Below, piece by piece: positions 22,387 through 32,696 of a stretch of 64,000 nt of DNA. How positions within the stretch are numbered: the first letter of the stretch is position 1; each line of letters begins with the position of its first letter. The notes under the pieces are model-generated. The model was not told where the DNA came from. It was given only the letters and a program-made list of their open reading frames with translations, and searched no databases. The stretch spans positions 1,116,001 through 1,180,000 of the forward strand of contig JAETXT010000001.1 of NCBI GenBank assembly GCA_019188255.1, given 5' to 3'. The position numbers and the translations under genes were made by a program. Origin of the DNA: Verticillium longisporum. Its lineage: Eukaryota > Ascomycota > Sordariomycetes > Glomerellales > Plectosphaerellaceae.

Positions 22387-25300
22387 TAATTCTCCTCCTC
22401 TAGGTCGATATCCTAATAACCCTTACTTATAAGCGCTATACCTTAGGTAATTATATCCTTTAACTTATTCTTCCTTTATAATATTAATAAAATATCGAAT
22501 TATATCGAAAAACTAAAGTCTTTATCTACTCGAAAACGATAAGAATAGTTTAATTTTATTAAGCTTCGTAGCTACAATATTATACTATATTCCTTCTATT
22601 AATAGAAGGGTTAAAAGTATTATATAATAGAGGGCGTTAATCGCTATTCTAAATACGTTTATTACGGTCGCTCCTATAATAATTCGGGGGGACCTATTAA
22701 TACTTATAAATACCTATAATAGTATCTCTCTCGCTTTCTTAATCTATTAACCTATAATAGTATCTCGTATTACCTAAGAGCTAGGTAAGCTAGATAAGAA
22801 AGAGCTAAATAAGGAGGCGTATTTAGAAGAGCTATAATCTTAAATAATAAAAGCTCTTAATCGTTTAAAGCGCTTTCGTATTTAGAAGCGATCTCTTTAT
22901 AAGAGGGGTATAAAGATAGTAAATTAAGGGTTATAATCTCTAAATAAATTAGATTCTATAGAATAAGAGGAGTCTAAGGCTATAATAGCTATATAAATAG
23001 CTAAGGGTTTTAGGATTATTAATTAAAGCATTTTAAGCTCCTTTAACTTAGAATCGCTTGATTTCCTTAAAGCTAGTAATACTATTTTAATAATTATAAA
23101 TAATTTAAATTCTTAATTAATTCCTATATATTTTCTTTATATTTATAGTTTTTCTATTTAATAAAGTATTTATCTTATTTATTCGTTTTTCTATAATCGA
23201 TAATTCTTTTAATTTTATATTTATTTATATCTTCTATTTCTATATTAATTATAAATAATACATTTAATAGTATTAGTTCTAAAAGTATTATATAAAAAAC
23301 GGGGTAAATTTTTATATTCTCTAATAATAAAAGGTAATAATTAATATCTAAGAATTTCTTAAGAATTTTAAAAGGTTTTAATTTCTTAAAATTTAATGTA
23401 TTATTTAATCGTTTAGTTTTAATATTTTAGTAAATAAAGTAAATATTACCTCCCTCTTATAAAAATAATCCCTTTATCCTTATTTTATTAATATATATAG
23501 TTATTCTAGTATATATAAGCTCGAGGTCGAGCTTAATCTAGTCCTAGATCTTATAGATATTAACTATAATATTAATTACTTTTAGTATATCTAGTACTTT
23601 ATAGCGTTCCGTATAAGCTATTAAGTTATATTTATAATTAATATAGAAAAGTAACTCCTTTATAGACTTACTTAGTAAGCTATTATATATAAACTATATA
23701 ATAAATAATAATATAACTTAATTATCCTATTAATAATTAATATAATATTAAAAGTATTATTCTAAAGTCTAATTCGTTCTTTCTATTTATCTATTTATCT
23801 ATAAATAAAAAGCTATAAATAGTTTATATTTAGCTCTAAATTAAGTAATAAGTAATTTCTAGAAATTATTAATAAAGAGCTTATCTCTATCTAATATTAA
23901 TTCTTTTAAGAGTCTATATTATCCTATAATATTTCTAAGGAAAATATAAATAAGGTTTTCTATTATTCTTATAGCTTTATATAGGAGAAAATACGAATAC
24001 TTAATAAATTAATCTACGATTATTAAGATATTATTATAAGAGGTCCTAATTAAAGGTTCCTTCGATAATAATAAGCTAATAATAAAATCTAATAAAATTA
24101 ACTCCTAAACTATTATTAATATTAATAAAGCGTTAAATTCTCTATAAAGCTTATATCTTTCTATTTTATTCTTTTTATAGAAATTATAATTACGAATAAT
24201 TATTATAACGTCCTATCTAGTTCCTTTAAAGTTATAATATTTCTTAAATTAAGCGAAAGTCTTCGCTACTCCTTAATACTTATAAGCCTTAGCTTTATAG
24301 ATTTATCGAATTAGTTCTAATACTTCTATGAATAGTTTAATAGGTATTATATAAGTAATAACTATTAGCGTTTAATAATAAAAGATAAGATACCTTTTTT
24401 TATCTTTTATTAAAATAATATTAATATTAAAGGGCGTATTTTATTTATAATCTAAATATCTATTTAGAATATTTACTTTATTATTCTTAGATCTTTTATA
24501 ATAGATAATAATAAAATTAAATTCTAAAAGGAATTCTATTTATCTTATTTAGTGTTTATTAAAGTCTTTATTTATTATAAAGTATATAGGATTTTTATAA
24601 TTAATATAGATTTTAATTTTATATTATACTCTAGAGAGATATATTCTCTATTCTTTAAAAGCTTTAATAATTATTATAAGTTCTTTATCGTATAAGTTAT
24701 CTAATAATTAAGCTCTAATTTATATAGCTTCTTCGAGAAAAACGCTATTAAGTATAAGTATCCTTAATCGTCCTTTTATCCTAATTATCCTTTAATAGCG
24801 AAGTTGGAGGTATCTATCTCGATTTCTATAGGTTTTTCGGGATCTATTATCTAGAGGACTAATTCGCTAAAGATAATATCGATAATTTAGCGAAATACCT
24901 TTTCTTAGGGTTTATTCTATATAAACTCTATTTCCTTAATTATAAAGCTCGTTAAAGGATTAATAATCTTATTATATCCTTTTAGGAATCGTCGATAGAA
25001 ATTAATAAAACTAAGGAATACTCTAATATCCTTAATATTCTTTAATATAAACTATTCCCTAATAATTATTATTTTAGATTTTTCTATCTTAATTTCTCCT
25101 AAAATAATCGTATACCCTAAGAAATCTACTTTTTATATATAGAATTTAGTTTTTTCTAGTTCTATTAATAGCTCGTACTAATATAGTCGTATAAAGACTT
25201 AATAGACGTATCCCTTATATTCTTCTATTATCTTCGAGAAGATTAGAATATTATCGAGATATATTATTACGAAGACGTCTAAGAATTCTTATAATATATC

Positions 25301-26764
25301 ATTAATTATATTTTAAAAGCTTATAAAAATATTAATTAATCTAAATAATATAATTAAATATTTATAATATCCTTATTATATTTAGAATACTATTTTCTAT
25401 TCTTCTCTATCCTTAATATAGATAAAATTATATACTCCTTTAAGATCGAGTACTATAAATTAATTAACTCCTATTAATATATCCCTAAATTCTAATATTA
25501 AAGGTAATAAGTAATAATTCTTAATAATAATATTATTTAATTATCTATAATTAATATATAATCTTTCTTTATTATTCTTCTTTAATATAAAGAGAATTAG
25601 GTATCCTATTAAAGATATTAATAATTAAATATATCCTTTTCTAAAGTTCTCTTTAAAATATTTATCGAGAATATCTATTTATCGAGGATTTAATCTATAG
25701 ATTTTATTAAATTAGGGGCTCTCCCTTTCCTTAATTAGGATTTCGTAAGTATAATATATATACTTAAGTAATACTATATCGACTTCTTCTTTAAAGATCT
25801 TTTCGTATTTCTAATATTCTTTAAATATATTCTATAATCTTTCTTATTATTCTATTATAAGCTCCTCTAAGGTTATCTCCTCTAAATTATCCTTATTCGT
25901 AAGGGCTAATTAGAGGTCGCTTAAGAGACTATTTATAAATCTTTCTTTAAGGGCTAACGTATTCTACTAAACGTAGCTAGCTATTTAATTAATCTAAGGG
26001 TTCTATTATCTAAGCTATAAAATACCTAGGATAATTTATTTTCCTCTTATATTAATAATATCGAAGGTTATATAACTTTAATAATAAGAAATAAATACTT
26101 AAAGGGGCGTAATCTCTATATTTACGATCCCTCTTCTATATAAAACCGCTTATCCTTCTATTATACTAAATTAATAAGGTTCCTCCTTATATTTCTATAT
26201 AATCTTATTCTTATTAATATATTTAAGGCTTATATAATTACTTTAAGCGCTATTATCTAATAATACGCTTATTTATTATCCTCTTACGTTTATTCTTATA
26301 TATAAGTAATTCGTATTATAGGTTTATTTAGCTAAGTAGATCGCTCTTACTTCCTTCGTTAATTATTATCCTTATCCGATTAACGTTTACCTTTTCCCGA
26401 AAGTAGTAATATAATAAGTAATTATATTATATTTAGATTATTTAAATCGAGGTTATCGTCGTCCTTATAATAGATTTAAAAGACTAGCTTCTTAATATAT
26501 TTTATATAGTAAAGCCTTTAATCTCTAGCCTTAATTATATAGTACTTTATATATATATTATTATTATAATCCTCTTATTTAATATAATTTTAATAATATT
26601 TATTATAATAAATAGGGTTTAATTAAAATATAAACTGACCTTAATTATATTTATCTATATATAAGATCTATTTACGATTTTCCTATTCGAATTCTACTAT
26701 TATTTATAGCTCGGTCTAATAATTATATAAGAGAAACTAATATATAGCTTTCTTTTTAAAATAA
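22387..26764 (-). mobile_element. E2: older, heavily RIP-mutated Gypsy copy, internal part
   Basis: Collinear with E1 15240-20120 but more degraded. The same antisense-ORF region (about 22600-23117), integrase, RNase H, reverse transcriptase and protease/gag regions can be followed in order on the minus strand. It is interrupted at 26765 by a Fot-like transposon. E1 sits in its LTR, so E2 is the older insertion. Its 5' LTR was not found. Confidence 0.75.
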
Positions 26765-26766
26765 TA

Positions 26767-28623
26767 ACGTAATCCACAAGCGAGTGGTTCACCCATGCGA
26801 GTGGTTCACTTCACCCCGACCCGACAAACATTCCGAGGAAAACCTCAACCCAAACGCCGTAAATCAATTAAAATCACTCCTCCTCGTCTTTTGCAGACGA
26901 TGAGATAGCTACCTGACAAGTTCTCGCGTTGTGGCCGGTCTTCCCGCATACGCTACAGCATCGTTTCTTCGGCTGGGACCACGACGCGGGACCCGGGTTC
27001 TGCAGCGTTTCCTCTTTTATCTGGATATCTACTTCCTTCTGAGCAATCTTGTCCTGTCCCTCGCCTACAGCCATGCTTCCTCCTTCCCGGAGACGTAGCT
27101 TTTGGCCCTCCGGCGTCGGCTTAGTGTAGCATTTTCCTCTCGAAGGATCATAACCTCTGACTTCAAAGAGCGATCTGGTGCATAACACCCCGCGTCCCCT
27201 TCGCAAGATAGTCAACAGCATCTAAAATTGACGTTGGGGAGCTTCCCTGGTGGCGTGAGATTCGCCCTTTGATGAAGTCAGTCTGGGAACCTGCCTCGAG
27301 CAGGTTAGTGGGCGTCTTAGAGACCCAAGAATCACGCTCCCCGTGGGACGTCCCCGGAGGCGTCGTCGTCCTCAACCTCACATCCAGCTTTGACAGGACT
27401 GTTTCCGGGTTATGGGGGACAAGCCCCGCTCCTCGAAAGCCTCCCTGGATGTTTTTCTGTCATTGCTTGCTGAAATGCAGCCGAAAACGCCGGGAAGAAG
27501 TCCTCTTTGCTGATGTGCGTTGTACCCGCCCTCATCCTATCCTCGATTTGCCGACCGTATGCTTTCTTTAGTGGGCCAAAACACCCAACATCGAGAGGCT
27601 GGAGTAGATGTGACGAATGAGGAGGCATACAGAGTGTGATGATGTTGTTCTCCTTGCAGTAGAGTTCGAAGTCGACCGAGTGGTGACTTTCGTGGCCATC
27701 CAGGATCAGTAGGCGATAACCGCCCGAAGTACGGGACTTTGTATGCCTGTCAAAATGCCGAATCCATTCCAGACCAATATCATTCGTCGTCCAGCCGTTT
27801 GGAGATGTTGCGATTCTCCAGTCGCGAGAAATCGCGTCGTCCTGGTACCAGCTCGAGAGGTGGTACTTGCCCGAAACCACGATGAACGGCGGGACGGAGA
27901 AACCCAACGCGCCAACGCCCTGGATCACCGTAACCCATTCCCGGTTGCCTGGCTGCCTCATCTTCACATTGGACCGTCTTTCCGAACTGGTCACGACCAT
28001 TCCGTTGGCGATAACGCCCATCTGGAAGCCGGTCTCGTCAAAGTTGTACATGTCAGCCTCTTGGATGCCGTACTTGGCGATCATGTTATGCACGAGGCGG
28101 AACCACGCGTTTATCGCGTCCGGATCTTCGCATTGGGCCCTCTTGTAGTCGTACTTGCGAAAGAAACGCGTCCGGAGCTCTGGTTGCCGTTTGACGAAGT
28201 TTGCGGCCCAGTTCTTCCCGACGCGTGGCGCGTCACGGTCGGCAAGCAGGCGATTCGCCATATCTCCGACCTCACCCAACCGGGGAGGGTAAGATCGCGC
28301 ATCTAGGTCAAGGATATATTCGACAATAGTTTTCTCTTCTAGTACTGTTAATTTGGCAGAATTGGGCGGGCTTTCGCGTCGGGAGGGTTTGCCCTTCTGG
28401 CGTCGGAGGAGCGTCGTTAAGGGGACGGTGTAGATCCTCGCAGCACTCCGGGCGCTTAGGTTCGGGTCATTGTCCATAGCTTGGATAGCAAGGAATAATT
28501 GACCTTCTTTTGAAAGAGTCTCCATCGCGGGCGGAGGTGGAATCTGTAGAATTCAGGTGTAGGTCGTGGGCCCGGGCGAAGTGAACCACTCGCTTGGGTG
28601 AACCACTCGCTTGTGGATTACGT
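26767..28623 (-). mobile_element. Fot-like (Tc1/mariner, pogo group) transposon, copy a
   Basis: A 1857 bp element with terminal inverted repeats that start ACGTAATCCACAAGCGAG and contain two GCGAGTGGTTCAC units. It is flanked by the TA duplication (26765-26766, 28624-28625). No RIP changes. It is almost identical to copy b, which is 4 bp longer and oppositely oriented. Confidence 0.93.
26874..28525 (-). pseudogene. Fot-like transposase, copy a, frame broken
   Basis: DDE/DDD transposase with an N-terminal helix-turn-helix region, a CENP-B/Tc5-type DNA-binding part, catalytic Asp in NFDETGF and LILDGHESH, a third acidic position near LLQPLDVGC and a C-terminal CCHC zinc knuckle (CSVCGKTGHNARTC). 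The start METLSKEG (28525) is intact. The frame breaks after AMTEK at a run of five A (about 27458), and twice more at T3 (near 27169) and A4 (near 27111) runs. It is therefore inactive as read, or an artefact of homopolymer calling. Confidence 0.85.
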
Positions 28624-28625
28624 TA

Positions 28626-28869
28626 ACTTTAACTCTATATCTTAATATAGATTTACGCTATTAATAACCTTAATAAGGATTACGATCCCCTTATATTATA
28701 GGACGAACTTATCTATTATAGGATTAAGCTATAGAAGGCTAGCGCCTAAAAATAAGAAAATATAAAAGAAAACGTATAATTTATAATAGGAGATTATCTA
28801 GTATTCTATTATATTTATAAATAATACTATTAATTATTTTAGCCTAAATATATTTATAATAATTATAAA
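28626..28869 (+). mobile_element. Inverted 244 bp slice of E2 between the two Fot copies
   Basis: Its reverse complement aligns with E1 about 20116-20355, whereas the E2 sequence left of copy a aligns in direct orientation. Flipping this slice restores collinearity at both transposon insertion points. Confidence 0.85.
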
Positions 28870-28871
28870 TA

Positions 28872-30732
28872 ACGTAATCCACAAGCGAGTGGTTCACCCA
28901 AGCGAGTGGTTCACTTCGCCCGGGCCCACGACCTACACCTGAATTCTACAGATTCCACCTCCGCCCGCGATGGAGACTCATTTCAAAAGAAGGTCAATTA
29001 TTCCTTGCTATCCAAGCTATGGACAATGACCCGAACCTAAGCGCCCGGAGTGCTGCGAGGATCTACACCGTCCCCTTAACGACGCTCCTCCGACGCCAGA
29101 AGGGCAAACCCTCCCGACGCGAAAGCCCGCCCAATTCTGCCAAATTAACAGTACTAGAAGAGAAAACTATTGTCGAATATATCCTTGACCTAGATGCGCG
29201 ATCTTACCCTCCCCGGTTGGGTGAGGTCGGAGATATGGCGAATCGCCTGCTTGCCGACCGTGACGCGCCACGCGTCGGGAAGAACTGGGCCGCAAACTTC
29301 GTCAAACGGCAACCAGAGCTCCGGACGCGTTTCTTTCGCAAGTACGACTACAAGAGGGCCCAATGCGAAGATCCGGACGCGATAAACGCGTGGTTCCGCC
29401 TCGTGCATAACATGATCGCCAAGTACGGCATCCAAGAGGCTGACATGTACAACTTTGACGAGACCGGCTTCCAGATGGGCGTTATCGCCAACGGAATGGT
29501 CGTGACCAGTTCGGAAAGACGGTCCAATGTGAAGATGAGGCAGCCAGGCAACCGGGAATGGGTTACGGTGATCCAGGGCGTTGGCGCGTTGGGTTTCTCC
29601 GTCCCGCCGTTCATCGTGGTTTCGGGCAAGTACCACCTCTCGAGCTGGTACCAGGACGACGCGATTTCTCGCGACTGGAGAATCGCAACATCTCCAAACG
29701 GCTGGACGACGAATGATATTGGTCTGGAATGGATTCGGCATTTTGACAGGCATACAAAGTCCCGTACTTCGGGCGGTTATCGCCTACTGATCCTGGATGG
29801 CCACGAAAGTCACCACTCGGTCGACTTCGAACTCTACTGCAAGGAGAACAACATCATCACACTCTGTATGCCTCCTCATTCGTCACATCTACTCCAGCCT
29901 CTCGATGTTGGGTGTTTTGGCCCACTAAAGAAAGCATACGGTCGGCAAATCGAGGATAGGATGAGGGCGGGTACAACGCACATCAGCAAAGAGGACTTCT
30001 TCCCGGCGTTTTCGGCTGCATTTCAGCAAGCAATGACAGAAAAAACATCCAGGGAGGCTTTCGAGGAGCGGGGCTTGTCCCCCATAACCCGGAAACAGTC
30101 CTGTCAAAGCTGGATGTGAGGTTGAGGACGACGACGCCTCCGGGGACGTCCCACGGGGAGCGTGATTCTTGGGTCTCTAAGACGCCCACTAACCTGCTCG
30201 AGGCAGGTTCCCAGACTGACTTCATCAAAGGGCGAATCTCACGCCACCAGGGAAGCTCCCCAACGTCAATTTTAGATGCTGTTGACTATCTTGCGAAGGG
30301 GACGCGGGGTGTTATGCACCAGATCGCTCTTTTGAAGTCAGAGGTTATGATCCTTCGAGAGGAAAATGCTACACTAAGCCGACGCCGGAGGGCCAAAAAG
30401 CTACGTCTCCGGGAAGGAGGAAGCATGGCTGTAGGCGAGGGACAGGACAAGATTGCTCAGAAGGAAGTAGATATCCAGATAAAAGAGGAAACGCTGCAGA
30501 ACCCGGGTCCCGCGTCGTGGTCCCAGCCGAAGAAACGATGCTGTAGCGTATGCGGGAAGACCGGCCACAACGCGAGAACTTGTCAGGTAGCTATCTCATC
30601 GTCTGCAAAAGACGAGGAGGAGTGATTTTAATTGATTTACGGCGTTTGGGTTGAGGTTTTCCTCGGAATGTTTGTCGGGTCGGGGTGAAGTGAACCACTC
30701 GCATGGGTGAACCACTCGCTTGTGGATTACGT
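28872..30732 (+). mobile_element. Fot-like transposon, copy b
   Basis: A 1861 bp element with the same terminal inverted repeats as copy a (one A/T difference between its two ends), flanked by TA (28870-28871, 30733-30734). The four extra bases are single-base indels in otherwise identical sequence. No RIP changes. Confidence 0.93.
28970..30625 (+). pseudogene. Fot-like transposase, copy b, frame broken
   Basis: Same protein as copy a. The first ATG (28970) is followed by an extra A (ACTCATTTC versus ACTCTTTC), so the long frame starts only at MDNDPNLSAR (29019). A run of six A after AMTEK (about 30040) shifts the frame again, whereas a run of four or seven would keep it open into the C-terminal part (30116-30625) with the CCHC knuckle. 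Here the T4 and A5 runs are in frame. Neither copy as read encodes a full transposase. Confidence 0.85.
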
Positions 30733-30734
30733 TA

Positions 30735-31010
30735 TATCTATAACGTTAGCCTTATATATAATTTACGTACTAATACGATTATCGATATACTAAGGGTATT
30801 TAATATAGGCAGAGTTATATAAGGAGGAAAGTAAGAGAAAAAAAATTTCACTTCTTAGTATAAGTTCGGTATATACCTGCCTAGTATATTATATAGGGTA
30901 GGAGTAGGTCGAATATAGGTCCTATATACTAGAATCACAATACTATATTACAGTTTATTATTTATAGCATATTATTTATTTATACTTTCTTCTAAAAATT
31001 ATACTAACTA
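30735..31010. repeat. Right remainder of the RIP island
   Basis: The first bases (TATCTATAACGTTAGCC) continue E2 at the position matching E1 about 20355. After roughly 30800 the sequence is AT-rich, no longer clearly E2, and may belong to the outer retroelement. It ends in a run of eleven C at 31011-31021. Confidence 0.5.
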
Positions 31011-31015
31011 CCCCC

Positions 31016-31073
31016 CCCCCCGAGGTTTCTCCGAATTAGGGGGGGTGAACTTGAGTCTCACCCCTGTCAGCTG
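31016..31073 (+). repeat. Right copy of inverted 58 bp border motif
   Basis: Partner of 13235-13292. On the plus strand it reads as the NLR start region with GTG in place of ATG (GGGGTGAACTTGAG) and then loses similarity. Five of seven differences fall on third codon positions of the NLR frame. Confidence 0.7.
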
Positions 31074-31140
31074 TAAACTCAAGCTTGTCGTATGCTTGCT
31101 TCCAAAGAGGGCGCGAGTCGTGAGGATTATCAGGCCCATT

Positions 31141-31635
31141 CTATGTGGTCAGATCAGTTGGTAGAGCTGATGGGTCGATATTCTCGTGATCCTCCTCGAG
31201 TGCTGGATTTTCCCTATTCTTTGATATGAATGGTCTTTCAACGATTGTTTCGGCTGTCGTGGTTCTCCCGGGAGTAATCCAGGGCCCCGTGGTCTTTGAG
31301 TTTGACGACGGCGGCTTGTTTAGCTTGGACGCCGAAGCTAGGCGCTCTCGCAGTTTACCCACTAGCCCCATGGTCGATATCAGCGCCAGGGCCGCTTCAT
31401 ATGGCCTACAGCAGAAGACAAGACCGCATGTTTGTGTACCTTAGCCTGAGATGTTCAATCGACAATTTACAAGAACATGCCAGAAGCGGGGTCACTTCAG
31501 CTCCTTCAGCTTGTTCTTCATGAAGGCCAGGCTGAGGCGACATACCCCCGCGTCTGGACGAATGAGGAATGCTTCTTCCCCCAGGCATTCGCGCCAATAG
31601 GACAAAGTGTAAGAAATGCTGTACCGGCATGACAT
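31141..31635 (-). CDS. Hypothetical small protein or gene remnant
   Basis: A two-exon model (31635-31496, 90 bp intron, 31405-31141) gives an uninterrupted 134 aa frame: MSCRYSISYTLSYWREC, then after the splice PYEAALALISTMG and a Ser/Thr/Asn-rich tail ending DPSALPTDLTT. I recognise no family. It starts 91 bp beyond the NmrA-like stop and faces the island, so it could be the 3' end of a gene truncated by rearrangement at the island border. Confidence 0.3.
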
Positions 31636-31726
31636 CGCCTCAATCCTTGGCAGCCTCAAAATCTCGAGCCTTGAAGTGTAAATACTAGGAATCAGTTCGT
31701 GATTTCGGATGCTGAGTCTCAATTCC

Positions 31727-32696
31727 TTACTGATAGTCAGCCCAAGGCTTGCCTTTGGTTTCGAGAGCCAAATCTTTTATCGACTTCCACCTTTCAAAGC
31801 CCCCATCCCCTTCGATAATCGAATTATCGTTCCCAAGACCACCGGCAGTGTGGTTGATAAGACCCTCCCCCATCAAGAACCGGAGGTACTTCTCAGGCAT
31901 CGGCTCCGGGTTGGCTAAAAGATTGGCCTTGTAGGGGTGCAAATCAAGGGTCGTAACCTCAATCGGCTTCTGGTCCTCGCTCGCCTGCTCCATAATCCTG
32001 GCGATCTCTGCGACTGATTTGGTGCCGCCAGCGAGGTGCACCTTTTCAGGAACTTCACCGGGAGGCAACACCGCCAGAGCAGCGAGGGCGCGTCCCACGT
32101 CGTGCATGCTTGTGTAGGACGTCGGCTCGTCCGGGCTGCCCACAGCCTCGTACTTATTCAGCTTTGTGTGGAAGCCAAACCAAGGCCCAACCGAGTCCTC
32201 CAGAAAGAGGCCGGGGAAGACGCGGCAAACGCGTATCTCAGGGATCAGCTCCTCGGCCAGGCGTATGTGATTTTTCTTGGCATCCCACTCGTCGTGCGCA
32301 AAGTCGTGCACGTAGTGATCAACCCCAAACTCGGATGGGAAGTAGAGCTTCACGGAGGATTGCGGCAGGGCGCGGAGCAGCTGCTCTTTGAAATGGTGGC
32401 CTGTCGCACCGACTCTGGCGCCCAATCAGTACCTACAAGAATGTTTGACTGCGCGGTGGGGCTCACGTGTTGATCAAGACATTGACTCCTTCAAGGGCAG
32501 ACTTGAGGTTACCCTCGGAGTACAGCCTAATTGTTGCTCCTTTTGATTCAAGGCTGGCGGTTTTCTCTGACTCGTTGCGAGCCAAGACGACCAGCTCGCG
32601 GAAGCGCGGGCGCAGTTGGTCTGACAACAGCGCCTGGACAATCTTGTAGCCAAGGTTTCCGGTGCCACCAGCGATGGCTACAGTGATAGAGCTCAT
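31727..32696 (-). CDS. NmrA-like NAD(P)-binding protein 1 (isoflavone-reductase-like)
   Basis: Atypical SDR of 305 aa. Exon 1 is 32696-32467, a 52 bp intron spans 32466-32415, and exon 2 is 32414-31727. AIAGGTGNLGYKIV is the dinucleotide loop, and LVVLARNESEK is the start of the second strand, where NADP discrimination occurs. FPSEFGVDH is the motif conserved in isoflavone- and phenylcoumaran-reductase-like proteins. Members are either enone/ether reductases or redox-sensing regulators; which applies is not visible. No Tyr-x3-Lys pair is seen at the classical place. Confidence 0.85.

Larger units (their letters stand above)
13300..31010. repeat. AT-rich, RIP-mutated nested repeat island
   Basis: Base composition changes abruptly from GC-rich coding DNA to AT-rich DNA dominated by TA steps, with reading frames broken by TAG/TAA where CAG/CAA are expected. 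That is the RIP signature of Pezizomycotina. The block is built from nested elements listed separately: an outer retroelement remnant, Gypsy copies E1 and E2, one unmutated solo LTR and two unmutated Fot-like transposons. No host gene is seen inside. Confidence 0.9.

Noticed and set aside
28860..28945. CRISPR-like short repeats (GCGAGTGGTTCAC units)
   Set aside because: They are paired subterminal repeats within transposon TIRs in a eukaryotic genome.
30035..30047. Programmed -1 frameshift at the A6 tract in the transposase
   Set aside because: The AAAAAAC heptamer is not in the X-XXY-YYZ register of the upstream frame, and the other copy has a different A count.
26767..30732. Single fold-back (palindromic) transposon or assembly hairpin
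   Set aside because: Each copy has its own TIRs and TA duplication, the copies differ by four indels, and two separate empty sites can be matched in E1.
13235..31073. Helitron ends at the island borders
   Set aside because: A hairpin is present, but I see no CTRR end, no 5' TC start and no Rep/helicase coding remains.
13235..31073. hAT-type ends (CAGGG) with 8 bp target duplication
   Set aside because: The flanking 8-mers (GCAGCTCA and TCAGCTGT) do not match.
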